From Lachnospiraceae bacterium (GTDB lineage Bacteria; Bacillota; Clostridia; Lachnospirales; Lachnospiraceae): a stretch of DNA of 64,000 nt. The position numbers and the translations under genes are program-made. The stretch covers positions 124,001-188,000 of the forward strand of contig JAEEND010000022.1 of the NCBI GenBank assembly GCA_016283575.1, in the 5' to 3' direction. Positions 26,672 through 35,378 of the stretch are shown here, in pieces (position 1 is the first letter of the stretch; each line of letters starts with the position of its first letter). Below the pieces are notes generated by a model. It was not told the origin of the DNA, ran no database searches, and saw only the letters and a list, made by a program, of their open reading frames with translations.

Positions 26672-29326
26672 ATGGCTGAATTTACACCTATGATGCAGCA
26701 ATACTTGGAGACAAAGAAACAGTATTCTGACTGCATTTTGTTTTACAGATTAGGAGATTTTTATGAAATGTTCTTTGATGACGCTGTTACTGTGTCCAAA
26801 GAGCTTGAACTTACATTAACAGGAAAAAGCTGCGGCCAGGAAGAGAGAGCTCCCATGTGCGGAGTTCCTTTTCATGCAGTGGATTCCTACTTGAATCGTC
26901 TCGTTTCAAGAGGCTATAAGGTTGCCATCTGCGAGCAGGTCGAAGATCCGAAGCTTGCCAAAGGTCTTGTTAAAAGAGAAGTAACAAGAATAGTGACAAG
27001 CGGAACAAATCTTGATACATCTTCAATCGATGAGCGAACCAACAGTTACTTAATGTGTGTAAGTTTTATCGATGAATCCATCGGCATTGCCGTTTCTGAT
27101 ATCACAACGGGAGATTTTTATTTAACGGAAGCAAAAGACATGAAGGGTGTCATTGATGAAGTAAATAAATATGCGCCCAAAGAGATCATATGTAATGAAG
27201 CTTTTCTCGTTACGGATTTTCCTTTCGATTATTTTAGAGATAAAGAAAGAGTACTCATTAGTTCAATAGAATCAAGATTCTTTGATGAAAAAGAAGCTGT
27301 TCTGATCTTAAAGAGTCAGTTTAAAGTATCTTCACTTGAAGGTCTCGGAATCCTTTCATACAAATCCGGGATTCTTGCTGCGGGAGCTTTGATCGGTTAT
27401 CTTCAGGAAACCCAGAAAACAGCTATTTTGAATATTTCCACCATCAAGACCTACAATACCTTTGATTATATGATCCTTGATTCTTCCACAAGAAGAAATC
27501 TGGAACTTACAGAAACCATGCGAGATAAAAACAAGCACGGATCGCTTCTTTGGGTTATTGATAAAACAAAAACCGCCATGGGCGGAAGGCTTTTAAGAAA
27601 TTATATTGAGCAGCCTTTGATCGTTAAGGATTTAATGAATAAGAGATTGGATGCAGTATCTGAGCTTTTAAAGAATCCCGTTGACAGAGAGGAATTAAGA
27701 GAATACTTAAATGAAGTATATGATTTAGAGCGTTTGCTCGGTCGTATCACATATAAAACCGCGAATCCAAGAGATTTGATCGCTTTTAAGAATTCACTTT
27801 CCATTCTTCCTGCATTAAAGTCCGTATTAAAAGATTACGAATCCGACTTGATCAAAGTAATCTATGATGAGATCGATACATTAAAGGATCTGTTTGATTT
27901 AATAGACAGTGCAATAGTGGAAGAGCCTCCCATTACCATTAAAGAAGGCGGCATTATTAAAACCGGCTACATGGAGGAGATCGATCACTTTAAGAAAGCG
28001 AAAACCGAAGGAAAACAGTGGCTTCTTAATCTTGAATTAAAGGACCGCGAAGAAACAGGCATAAAAAACCTTAAAATTAAATATAATAAAGTCTTCGGTT
28101 ATTATTATGAAGTAACAAATTCCTACAAGGATCTTGTTCCCGAGCATTTTATAAGAAAACAGACTCTTGTAAATGCAGAGCGATATACAACAAAAGAACT
28201 CAAAGAAATGGAAGATACCATTCTTAATGCCGAGGATAAGCTTAATAATCTCGAATATGATGTATTCTGCAATATAAGAGAAACCATTGCAGGAAATGTT
28301 TCACGTATCGTAAAGACATCAAAGGCAATTGCAGGACTTGATGTATTTTGTTCTTTGGCTCATGTGGCACAGACCAATAATTATGTGAGGCCCCAGTTAA
28401 ATGACGCGGGTGTCATTGATATCCATGAAGGACGGCATCCCGTTATAGAAAAAATAATGGATTCCGGCCTCTTTATTCCTAATGATACAAGGTTAGATAA
28501 CAATAAAGATCTTGTATCCATTATTACAGGCCCCAATATGGCCGGTAAATCCACATACATGAGACAGGTTGCATTGATTGTATTGATGGCTCAGATAGGT
28601 TCTTTTGTCCCCGCCAAAAAGGCCAACATCGGTATTGTGGACAGACTCTTTACAAGAGTGGGCGCTTCCGATGATCTTTCAAGCGGCCAGTCTACCTTTA
28701 TGGTGGAAATGAGCGAGGTAGCCAATATTTTACGTAATGCTACTTCAAAGAGTCTTCTTATTCTTGACGAAATAGGACGCGGTACATCGACCTTTGACGG
28801 ACTTTCCATTGCATGGGCAGTTGTTGAACATATAAGCAATAAAAAGATTCTCGGGGCAAAAACACTTTTTGCAACCCACTATCATGAGCTTACGGAACTT
28901 GAAGGAAAGATTCCCAATGTTAAGAATTATTGCATCGCCGTAAAAGAAAACGGAGATGATATCGTATTCTTGCGTAAGATCATAAGAGGCGGAGCCGACA
29001 GAAGTTACGGTATTCAGGTAGCTCGCCTTGCGGGCGTCCCCGAGATCGTATTAAACAGGGCGAGAGAGATCTCAGAAGAAATATCGGATAATGATTTAAC
29101 GGAGAAGATTCAATCCGTTTCCGTCAATGTGAAGAACGAAAAAGAAAAAGCCGCAAAGGATGATGATTTTGTTAATATCGGTCAGATGACTTTATTTGAT
29201 ACGGTTAAGGATGAGGATGTTCTTAATGAATTAAAAGAGCTTGATCTTTCAAATATCACACCTCTTGATGCTCTTAATAAATTATCAAGATTCCAGAGCA
29301 TGTTAAATAACAGATGGAAGGCATAA
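26672..29326 (+). CDS. mutS: DNA mismatch repair ATPase MutS
   Basis: 884 residues, full length. The mismatch-reading motif FYRLGDFYEMFFDDA is at about 24-38 (Phe-x-Glu in FYEMF). The ATPase core has Walker A GPNMAGKSTYMRQ at about 620-632, then SGQSTFMVEM, the Walker B LLILDEIGRGTSTFDG and the trans-acting THYHELTEL. It forms the mismatch-repair pair with mutL, which starts 1 base after its stop. Confidence 0.97.
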   Translation: MAEFTPMMQQYLETKKQYSDCILFYRLGDFYEMFFDDAVTVSKELELTLTGKSCGQEERAPMCGVPFHAVDSYLNRLVSRGYKVAICEQVEDPKLAKGLVKREVTRIVTSGTNLDTSSIDERTNSYLMCVSFIDESIGIAVSDITTGDFYLTEAKDMKGVIDEVNKYAPKEIICNEAFLVTDFPFDYFRDKERVLISSIESRFFDEKEAVLILKSQFKVSSLEGLGILSYKSGILAAGALIGYLQETQKTAILNISTIKTYNTFDYMILDSSTRRNLELTETMRDKNKHGSLLWVIDKTKTAMGGRLLRNYIEQPLIVKDLMNKRLDAVSELLKNPVDREELREYLNEVYDLERLLGRITYKTANPRDLIAFKNSLSILPALKSVLKDYESDLIKVIYDEIDTLKDLFDLIDSAIVEEPPITIKEGGIIKTGYMEEIDHFKKAKTEGKQWLLNLELKDREETGIKNLKIKYNKVFGYYYEVTNSYKDLVPEHFIRKQTLVNAERYTTKELKEMEDTILNAEDKLNNLEYDVFCNIRETIAGNVSRIVKTSKAIAGLDVFCSLAHVAQTNNYVRPQLNDAGVIDIHEGRHPVIEKIMDSGLFIPNDTRLDNNKDLVSIITGPNMAGKSTYMRQVALIVLMAQIGSFVPAKKANIGIVDRLFTRVGASDDLSSGQSTFMVEMSEVANILRNATSKSLLILDEIGRGTSTFDGLSIAWAVVEHISNKKILGAKTLFATHYHELTELEGKIPNVKNYCIAVKENGDDIVFLRKIIRGGADRSYGIQVARLAGVPEIVLNRAREISEEISDNDLTEKIQSVSVNVKNEKEKAAKDDDFVNIGQMTLFDTVKDEDVLNELKELDLSNITPLDALNKLSRFQSMLNNRWKA

Positions 29327-29327
29327 A

Positions 29328-31208
29328 ATGGCTGAAATTAAACTTCTAAGTAATGAAACAATCGATAAGATCGCTGCCGGTGAAGTGGTAGAAAAGCCCG
29401 TTAATGTTGTTAAAGAATTATTGGAAAATTCTTTGGATGCCGGAGCCACTCGTATTGTCTGTGAAATAAAAAACGGCGGGATCGATCTTATAAGAGTGAC
29501 TGATAACGGAAAAGGCATTGCATCGGATGACTGTACCAATGCCTTTTTAAGACATGCCACCAGTAAGATTCACGAAATAGAAGATTTAAATGATTTAAAT
29601 ACTTTGGGCTTCAGAGGAGAAGCTTTATCAAGTATTGCTGCGGTTTCAAAAACCGAACTTATTACTAAAACACGTGACTCACTTTTAGGTAAGAAAATAA
29701 ATATAAACGGCGGTGTATTAATGGAAGATTCCGACGTTGGCGCTCCAAGCGGTACTACCATAATCATAAGACAGCTTTTTTATAATACCCCCGCCAGGAA
29801 GAAATTCCTTAAAAGTGCTGCGGCTGAAGCTGCAACCATTCAGGATATTGTTGAAAAAATAGTTCTTTCAAATCCCGATGTTGCAATATCTTTAATTATA
29901 AATAATAAGATCAAAGTTGATTCTCCCGGAAACGGAAAAAAAGAGGATGCGATCTACTCGGTTTTCGGTAAAGATGTTTACAAAGCACTTCTTCCTCTTG
30001 ATTATGAAAGTGAAGGAATTCACATTACAGGTTTCATATGTAAGCCTGAGTTTAATTATCAATCAAGAAACGGCGAGATTTATTTCGTAAACGGAAGATA
30101 TATCAGATCTAAGACCATTCAGACCGGAATAGAAGAAGGCTTTTCCGGATTTTTAATGCAGCATAGATTCCCTTTCTGCATTTTGAATATAAATATCGAT
30201 CAGGAAAATGTGGATGTTAATGTTCATCCACGTAAAATGGAAGTTCGCTTTTCTGATGATGAACTGATTAAAAAGCATATTAAATATTCCATCATCGAAA
30301 CTCTCAGTAAAACCGAGCTTATTCCTGAAGTTTCAGTGGATTTAAATTTAAAAACCGAAACCGACAGTTTTGATTTTAAAGTAAACACCGATGCTTTAAG
30401 CGATGTAGCATTCGACAGATCATTTTATGAAGTTAAAGATGAAGATGTCACATTCCCGGAACATGATGTGAGTTTAGATACTAAGATCGATTCAGTAAAT
30501 GAAAAAAAAGTACAGCCCTTTGAAATAAACAGAGTTGCAGAAAAAGAAATTATCTTTAATAAAGAACTAAGTGAACTTAAACCTGTTGATGAATCTTTAT
30601 TTGATAAAAAGCTTATTACTGATGAACCCTTAAAGAGATATCGTATTATAGGTCAGGTCTTTAATACATATTGGCTCATTACATTGGATGATGATCTTTA
30701 TATAGTGGATCAGCATGCAGCACATGAAAAAGTAAACTACGAAAAGTTTTTACGACGATTTAAAGAAGATTCTTTTTACGGACAGACACTTTTAAGCCCG
30801 GTTATTCTTAATCTTTCACCCATAGAAAAAGAAGCGCTTTCCGTAAATTATGATCTGTTTACCAGATTCGGCTTCGAACTTGAAGAATTCGGTGATTCTT
30901 CTTTTGCATTAAGAAGCGTACCCGGGGATATGTTTGAAATGGATTATTCGGAGCTTTTCCATGATATTCTCAATGAATTATCCGATAAAGGCTCATCGGA
31001 AGTACCCGAAGTATTTTTAGATAAGCTTGCGACCAAAGCATGTAAAGCTTCCGTAAAGGGCGGCATGAGTATTTCTTTTGGTGAAATGGAAGAACTCATG
31101 AATGAGATGATGAAACTTGATAATCCCTACAATTGTCCTCACGGACGCCCCACATTTATTAAGATCACCAAGAATGAACTGGAACATAAATTTAAGAGGA
31201 TTGTTTAA
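29328..31208 (+). CDS. mutL: DNA mismatch repair protein MutL (endonuclease type)
   Basis: 626 residues. The GHKL ATPase domain shows KELLENSLDAGAT, DNGKGI and GFRGEALSSIAAV. A variable linker (about 335-435) leads to the C-terminal dimerisation domain, where DQHAAHEKVNYE matches the DQHAx2Ex4E endonuclease motif; CPHGRPT is also present. This is therefore the nicking form found in bacteria without MutH. Its stop overlaps the miaA ATG. Confidence 0.97.
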   Translation: MAEIKLLSNETIDKIAAGEVVEKPVNVVKELLENSLDAGATRIVCEIKNGGIDLIRVTDNGKGIASDDCTNAFLRHATSKIHEIEDLNDLNTLGFRGEALSSIAAVSKTELITKTRDSLLGKKININGGVLMEDSDVGAPSGTTIIIRQLFYNTPARKKFLKSAAAEAATIQDIVEKIVLSNPDVAISLIINNKIKVDSPGNGKKEDAIYSVFGKDVYKALLPLDYESEGIHITGFICKPEFNYQSRNGEIYFVNGRYIRSKTIQTGIEEGFSGFLMQHRFPFCILNINIDQENVDVNVHPRKMEVRFSDDELIKKHIKYSIIETLSKTELIPEVSVDLNLKTETDSFDFKVNTDALSDVAFDRSFYEVKDEDVTFPEHDVSLDTKIDSVNEKKVQPFEINRVAEKEIIFNKELSELKPVDESLFDKKLITDEPLKRYRIIGQVFNTYWLITLDDDLYIVDQHAAHEKVNYEKFLRRFKEDSFYGQTLLSPVILNLSPIEKEALSVNYDLFTRFGFELEEFGDSSFALRSVPGDMFEMDYSELFHDILNELSDKGSSEVPEVFLDKLATKACKASVKGGMSISFGEMEELMNEMMKLDNPYNCPHGRPTFIKITKNELEHKFKRIV

Positions 31209-32149
31209 TGAAGCCTTTAGTGATTTTAACAGGCCCCACTGCTGTGGGAAAAACAGATCTTTCCATAAAACTTGCAAAGAAAATTAACGGCGAAATCATA
31301 TCTGCCGATTCCATGCAGGTTTATAAAGGTATGAATATAGGTTCTGCCAAAATCACGGAAGAAGAAAAGTGCGGTGTAAAGCATTATTTGATCGATGTTT
31401 TGGATCCAACCGAAGATTTTAATGTAAGCTTGTTTAAAGAAATGGCTCTTGAAGCCATGGATGAAATTTATAAAAAGAATATGATCCCCATCATTACCGG
31501 TGGCACGGGCTTTTATATTCAGGCGCTTTTATATGATGTGGATTTTAATGAATCAGACGGTGAGGATACCTATTTAAGAGAAAAGCTTACAAAAGAAGCT
31601 ATTGAAAAGGGACCCGATTTTCTTTTTGAAAGATTAAAGAAGATTGATCCTGAATCTGCTGAAATAATACATAAAAATAATATTAAAAGGGTTATTCGTG
31701 CCATTGAATTTTATGAGCAGACAGGCACAAAAATAAGCGATCATAATAAGGAGCAGTATGAAAACGAATCGCCTTATAATTTCTCTTATTTTGTATTAAC
31801 CGATGACAGAGACAAGATTTATGAACGCATAAATAAGAGAGTGGATATCATGCTTGAAAAGGGCCTTGTTAAAGAAGTTGAAACTCTTAAAAACAATGGA
31901 TTAAGCATGAACAATATTTCGATGCAGGGGCTTGGTTACAAAGAAATCCTTGCGTATCTTGATGGGGATATTACCCTTGATGAAGCTGTTGAAATCATTA
32001 AAAGAGATACAAGACATTTTGCAAAAAGACAGCTTACCTGGTTCAGAAGAGAAAAACATGTTACTTTTATCGATAAATCCAAATTTAAATCTGATGATGA
32101 AATTCTTATGTTTATGGCGGAAGAATTGAAGGCTAAAAAAATAATATAA
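31208..32149 (+). CDS. miaA: tRNA dimethylallyltransferase
   Basis: 313 residues. It transfers a dimethylallyl group to A37 of tRNAs reading UNN codons. Motifs: P-loop LTGPTAVGKTDLS at 7-19, SADSMQVYKGMNIGSAK, ITGGTGFYIQALL, and QGLGYKEIL and TRHFAKRQLTWFRR near the C-terminus. TAATG overlap with mutL gives a mutS-mutL-miaA operon, an arrangement shared by many bacteria. Confidence 0.97.
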   Translation: MKPLVILTGPTAVGKTDLSIKLAKKINGEIISADSMQVYKGMNIGSAKITEEEKCGVKHYLIDVLDPTEDFNVSLFKEMALEAMDEIYKKNMIPIITGGTGFYIQALLYDVDFNESDGEDTYLREKLTKEAIEKGPDFLFERLKKIDPESAEIIHKNNIKRVIRAIEFYEQTGTKISDHNKEQYENESPYNFSYFVLTDDRDKIYERINKRVDIMLEKGLVKEVETLKNNGLSMNNISMQGLGYKEILAYLDGDITLDEAVEIIKRDTRHFAKRQLTWFRREKHVTFIDKSKFKSDDEILMFMAEELKAKKII

Positions 32150-32236
32150 AATCTTTGTAATTTAAACACAGAAAGAAGATTTTATGTTACTATAAATTTT
32201 AGCGATTAAGTGTGGCTCGGGAGAAGGAAGGAGCCT

Positions 32237-32941
32237 ATGAACACTAAATCATCATTACTTAGAGAACACTTCATGAGGGATGATCTTCCTTATGAAAAGT
32301 TCAATCGGATCGGAGCAGAGGGACTCACGGATTCTGAATTACTTGCGATAATACTCAGGAACGGCACCAGGAATTTTAATGTATATCAGATTGCCTGTTC
32401 CATTTTATCATTACCAAAGATAAAACAGTTAGGTATTCCCGGATTAGGCAGATTAAAAAAAGAAGAGCTTTTAGCTATTCCCGGTATGGGGCCGGTTAAA
32501 TCTGCCCAGGTTTTATGTATTTCAGAACTTTCAAAAAGAATGTCCGTTTCTTTCAAAGAAGCAAAGCTCCCCCTGGATTCACCAAGTAAAATTGTATCTA
32601 TGTACATGCCTAAAATGCGCATTCTTGAAAAAGAGATTGTTATGGCTGTATATTTAGATTCAAAATTAAGATTGATAATGGATGAAAAGATTTCCGTCGG
32701 CACCATAAACAGCAGCATTTTAGAGCCGAGAGAAGTCATAAGATCCGCCATGGGATGTAATGCCACCAATATTTTCGTGTTGCATAATCATCCATCCGGC
32801 GACCCAAGTCCCAGTAATGAGGACAATATTATTACAAGTAAACTTTTAAAAGCCTGCAATCTGGTATCAATAAAGCTTATCGATCATATAATAGTGGGAG
32901 ATAACAGATACTATAGCTACAACGAGCATGGCTTTTTATAG
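32237..32941 (+). CDS. radC: RadC-family JAB/MPN domain protein
   Basis: 234 residues. The N-terminal UPF0758 helix-hairpin-helix region (LTDSELLAIILRNGT, LLAIPGMGPVKSAQ) precedes a JAMM metalloprotease-like domain with HNHPSGDPSPSNED (about 184-197). The function is not settled despite the name. ATG 32237 is chosen because AAGGAG lies just upstream; the GTG at 32210 has no such site. The 87-base gap before it contains no promoter I would call. Confidence 0.9.
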   Translation: MNTKSSLLREHFMRDDLPYEKFNRIGAEGLTDSELLAIILRNGTRNFNVYQIACSILSLPKIKQLGIPGLGRLKKEELLAIPGMGPVKSAQVLCISELSKRMSVSFKEAKLPLDSPSKIVSMYMPKMRILEKEIVMAVYLDSKLRLIMDEKISVGTINSSILEPREVIRSAMGCNATNIFVLHNHPSGDPSPSNEDNIITSKLLKACNLVSIKLIDHIIVGDNRYYSYNEHGFL

Positions 32942-32950
32942 GAGGTTATA

Positions 32951-33961
32951 TTGAGTAACTTAAGCTTTGGTATCGATCTTGGTACAAATAACATCAGAAT
33001 CTATCATAATGACACTGAAGATATCCTGATGGAAAAGAACATGATTGCCATCGAAAATAAGAAGAACATTTTTGCCTACGGAAATTCCGCTTTTGAAATG
33101 TATGAAAAGGCGCCCGGAAATATCAACATTTCAAGACCTTTGAACTATGGTGTTATTGCTGATATTAACAACATGAAGACTCTTGTTAAATACTATATTG
33201 CCGGCCTTCTTAAAAATAATATCAAACCCGCCGATTATTTCATTGCCGTTCCTACGGACGTAACTGAAGTTGAAAAGAAAGCATTTTACGATCTTATCAA
33301 AGAAAGCAATGTAAAAGCAAAGAAGATCATGGTAGTGGAAAAAGCCATTGCCGACGGTCTCGGCCTTGATATCGATATCAAAAATTCACAAGGAGTTCTT
33401 GTAGTTGATATCGGTTTCCAGACAACCGAAATTTCAATCCTTTCTCTCGGCGGTATCGTATTAAGTAAACTTATTAAAGTAGGCGGTCTTAATTTTGATG
33501 AATCCATAAAGAATGCTGTGAGAAAAGAATTTTCTTTATTTATCGGCGGAAAAACAGCCGAAAATGTTAAGGTTCATTTGAAAGATCTTGAAGCTGCGGA
33601 AGAATCTGCCGTTGTATACGGACGCGATATTGTAACAGGTCTTCCCGTTGAAAGATCCATTTCCACCAAGATCATTGACAGAGCTTTAGAAGATAACTTT
33701 AATACCATTATTGATAATATCAGAGTTATCCTCGAACGCACTCCTCCGGAACTTTCCGCAGATATTTTCAGACATGGTATTTACTTAACCGGCGGCGGTT
33801 CCATGGTCAATCACCTTGCCGAGAAGATTGCCAACGGCACAAATCTTAAAGTCAACATTGCAGAGCATCCGGAACACAGCGTTGCCCTGGGCCTTGCCAA
33901 AGTTATCAGGGATGATACCTATAAATCCGTAGCATATTCGATAGAAGGAATGGGTAAATGA
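32951..33961 (+). CDS. mreB: MreB-family actin-like protein with altered phosphate loop
   Basis: 336 residues, TTG start with AGGAGG 6 bases upstream. The actin fold is recognisable: phosphate-1 loop FGIDLGTNNIRIY at 6-18, PLNYGVIADI, and the adenosine motif YLTGGGSMVNHL. The phosphate-2 loop, normally DIGGGTTE, reads DIGFQTTE at residues 153-160, and the connecting EPMAAAIG-type segment is EKAIADGLG. ATP handling may therefore differ from model MreBs. It heads mreB-mreC-mreD-mrdA; the mreB and mreC genes overlap by 4 bases. Confidence 0.9.
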   Translation: MSNLSFGIDLGTNNIRIYHNDTEDILMEKNMIAIENKKNIFAYGNSAFEMYEKAPGNINISRPLNYGVIADINNMKTLVKYYIAGLLKNNIKPADYFIAVPTDVTEVEKKAFYDLIKESNVKAKKIMVVEKAIADGLGLDIDIKNSQGVLVVDIGFQTTEISILSLGGIVLSKLIKVGGLNFDESIKNAVRKEFSLFIGGKTAENVKVHLKDLEAAEESAVVYGRDIVTGLPVERSISTKIIDRALEDNFNTIIDNIRVILERTPPELSADIFRHGIYLTGGGSMVNHLAEKIANGTNLKVNIAEHPEHSVALGLAKVIRDDTYKSVAYSIEGMGK

Positions 33962-34863
33962 GTCCTATTGTAAAAAGAAAAGGAGAGAGATTTACCTTAC
34001 CGGGTAAATATCTCCTTTTTATTTTAACCATAATCTGCTGTACGCTTATTGCCGTTACATTTGCATCTGATATATTTAACGGTCCCTTGAATTTCGCCGT
34101 AAGCTATATTGTCGTTCCTTATGAAAGAGGAGTTTCCGCCATCGGAATGCGACTTTCACAGAGAAAAGATGAACTTATAAGTATACGTGAACTGCTTACG
34201 GAAAATGAAGAATTAAAGGCCGAAATAGAGAGATTGCAGGATGAAAATACGCGTCTCATGCAGGATAAATATGAATTAAATAACCTTCGAACATTATTTG
34301 AGCTTGATTCGGAATATGAAAGCTATAAAAAGACCGGTGCGAGAGTAATATATCAGGACGCAGGAAACTGGTTTTCTTCTTTTATCATTGATAAAGGTTC
34401 CGATGATGGAATAATGCTTGATATGAATGTAATCGCGGGTAACGGTCTTGTAGGAAGGATCACCATGGTAGGTCCCAACTGGAGTCGCGTTACCGGTATT
34501 ATTTCCGATAACTCCAATGTTTCCGTTACCATCGTATCCACGCAGGATAATGCCATAGTAACAGGGGATCTTTCCGCCATCAGCAATGGATTTATTCCTT
34601 TTTCTCAGCTGATCGATTCAGATAACAATGTTTCTGTGGGAGATAAGATCGTAACAAGTGATATAAGTGATAAATACCTTCCCGGTATTTTAGTAGGATT
34701 TGTAAGTGAGATAAACAACGATCCCAACAACCTTACAAAATCCGGATATTTACTTCCCGTGGTTGATTTTGAACATATCGAAGAAGTACTTGTTATTACC
34801 GATATGAAACAGCAGATAACCAAAGAAGATATGAATAAGGCAAAAACTGCAGATTCTCAATGA
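33958..34863 (+). CDS. mreC: Rod shape-determining protein MreC
   Basis: 301 residues. A short basic N-terminus leads to one transmembrane helix (about 17-38), then a coiled coil (about 68-105, LLTENEELKAEIERLQDENTRL-type heptads), and the double beta-barrel domain outside the membrane (about 110-285, GLVGRITMVGPNWSRV). It bridges MreB to the periplasmic-side elongasome. ATGA overlaps with both mreB and mreD mark one operon. Confidence 0.95.
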   Translation: MSPIVKRKGERFTLPGKYLLFILTIICCTLIAVTFASDIFNGPLNFAVSYIVVPYERGVSAIGMRLSQRKDELISIRELLTENEELKAEIERLQDENTRLMQDKYELNNLRTLFELDSEYESYKKTGARVIYQDAGNWFSSFIIDKGSDDGIMLDMNVIAGNGLVGRITMVGPNWSRVTGIISDNSNVSVTIVSTQDNAIVTGDLSAISNGFIPFSQLIDSDNNVSVGDKIVTSDISDKYLPGILVGFVSEINNDPNNLTKSGYLLPVVDFEHIEEVLVITDMKQQITKEDMNKAKTADSQ

Positions 34864-35378
34864 AAAGAATAATTTTTTATATATTTTTATTAATAACTTC
34901 ATTTGTATTACAGGGGACGCTCTTTAAGACCTTAAGCTTCGGCGGCATTTCTCCCAATCTTTTGCTTGTTTGCGTAGTTTCTTTCGGATTGATGAGAGGA
35001 GAAAAGACAGGGCTTTTGCTGGGTTTCTTTTCAGGTCTTTTAATGGACATTTTCTTAGGTCCCTTTATAGGTTTTTATGCCCTTTTACTTATGTACGTAG
35101 GCTTTGTTACGGGATTTTTCCATAAAGTATTTTTCGCGGAAGATTTAAAGCTTCCACTTTTGCTTATCATTGTATCCGATATTTCCTATGGCTTTTTATG
35201 CTATGTTTTATTATTCCTTTTAAGAGGTAAGACAGACATTTTATATTATTTCATGCATGTGATAATTCCCGAATGTGTCTATACCACGGTTGTTACCATC
35301 CTTATTTATCCTTTATGTCTCTTTATAAATCATAAACTTGAGACTGACGAAAGAAAGCGGGCAATTAAATTTGTTTGA
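34860..35378 (+). CDS. mreD: Rod shape-determining membrane protein MreD
   Basis: 172 residues, almost wholly hydrophobic with five or six helices. It contains the family-like RGEKTGLLLGFFSGLLMDIFLGPFIGFYA core at about 46-74 (given here as a region, key residues Gly, Asp and Phe). Small partner of MreC in the elongasome. It overlaps mreC by 4 bases and the start of mrdA by 8 bases. Confidence 0.92.
   Translation: MKRIIFYIFLLITSFVLQGTLFKTLSFGGISPNLLLVCVVSFGLMRGEKTGLLLGFFSGLLMDIFLGPFIGFYALLLMYVGFVTGFFHKVFFAEDLKLPLLLIIVSDISYGFLCYVLLFLLRGKTDILYYFMHVIIPECVYTTVVTILIYPLCLFINHKLETDERKRAIKFV

Noticed and set aside
32146-32181. Terminator after miaA
   Set aside because: AAAATCTT/AAGATTTT pairs over a 20-base loop with no GC pairs in the core; too weak.
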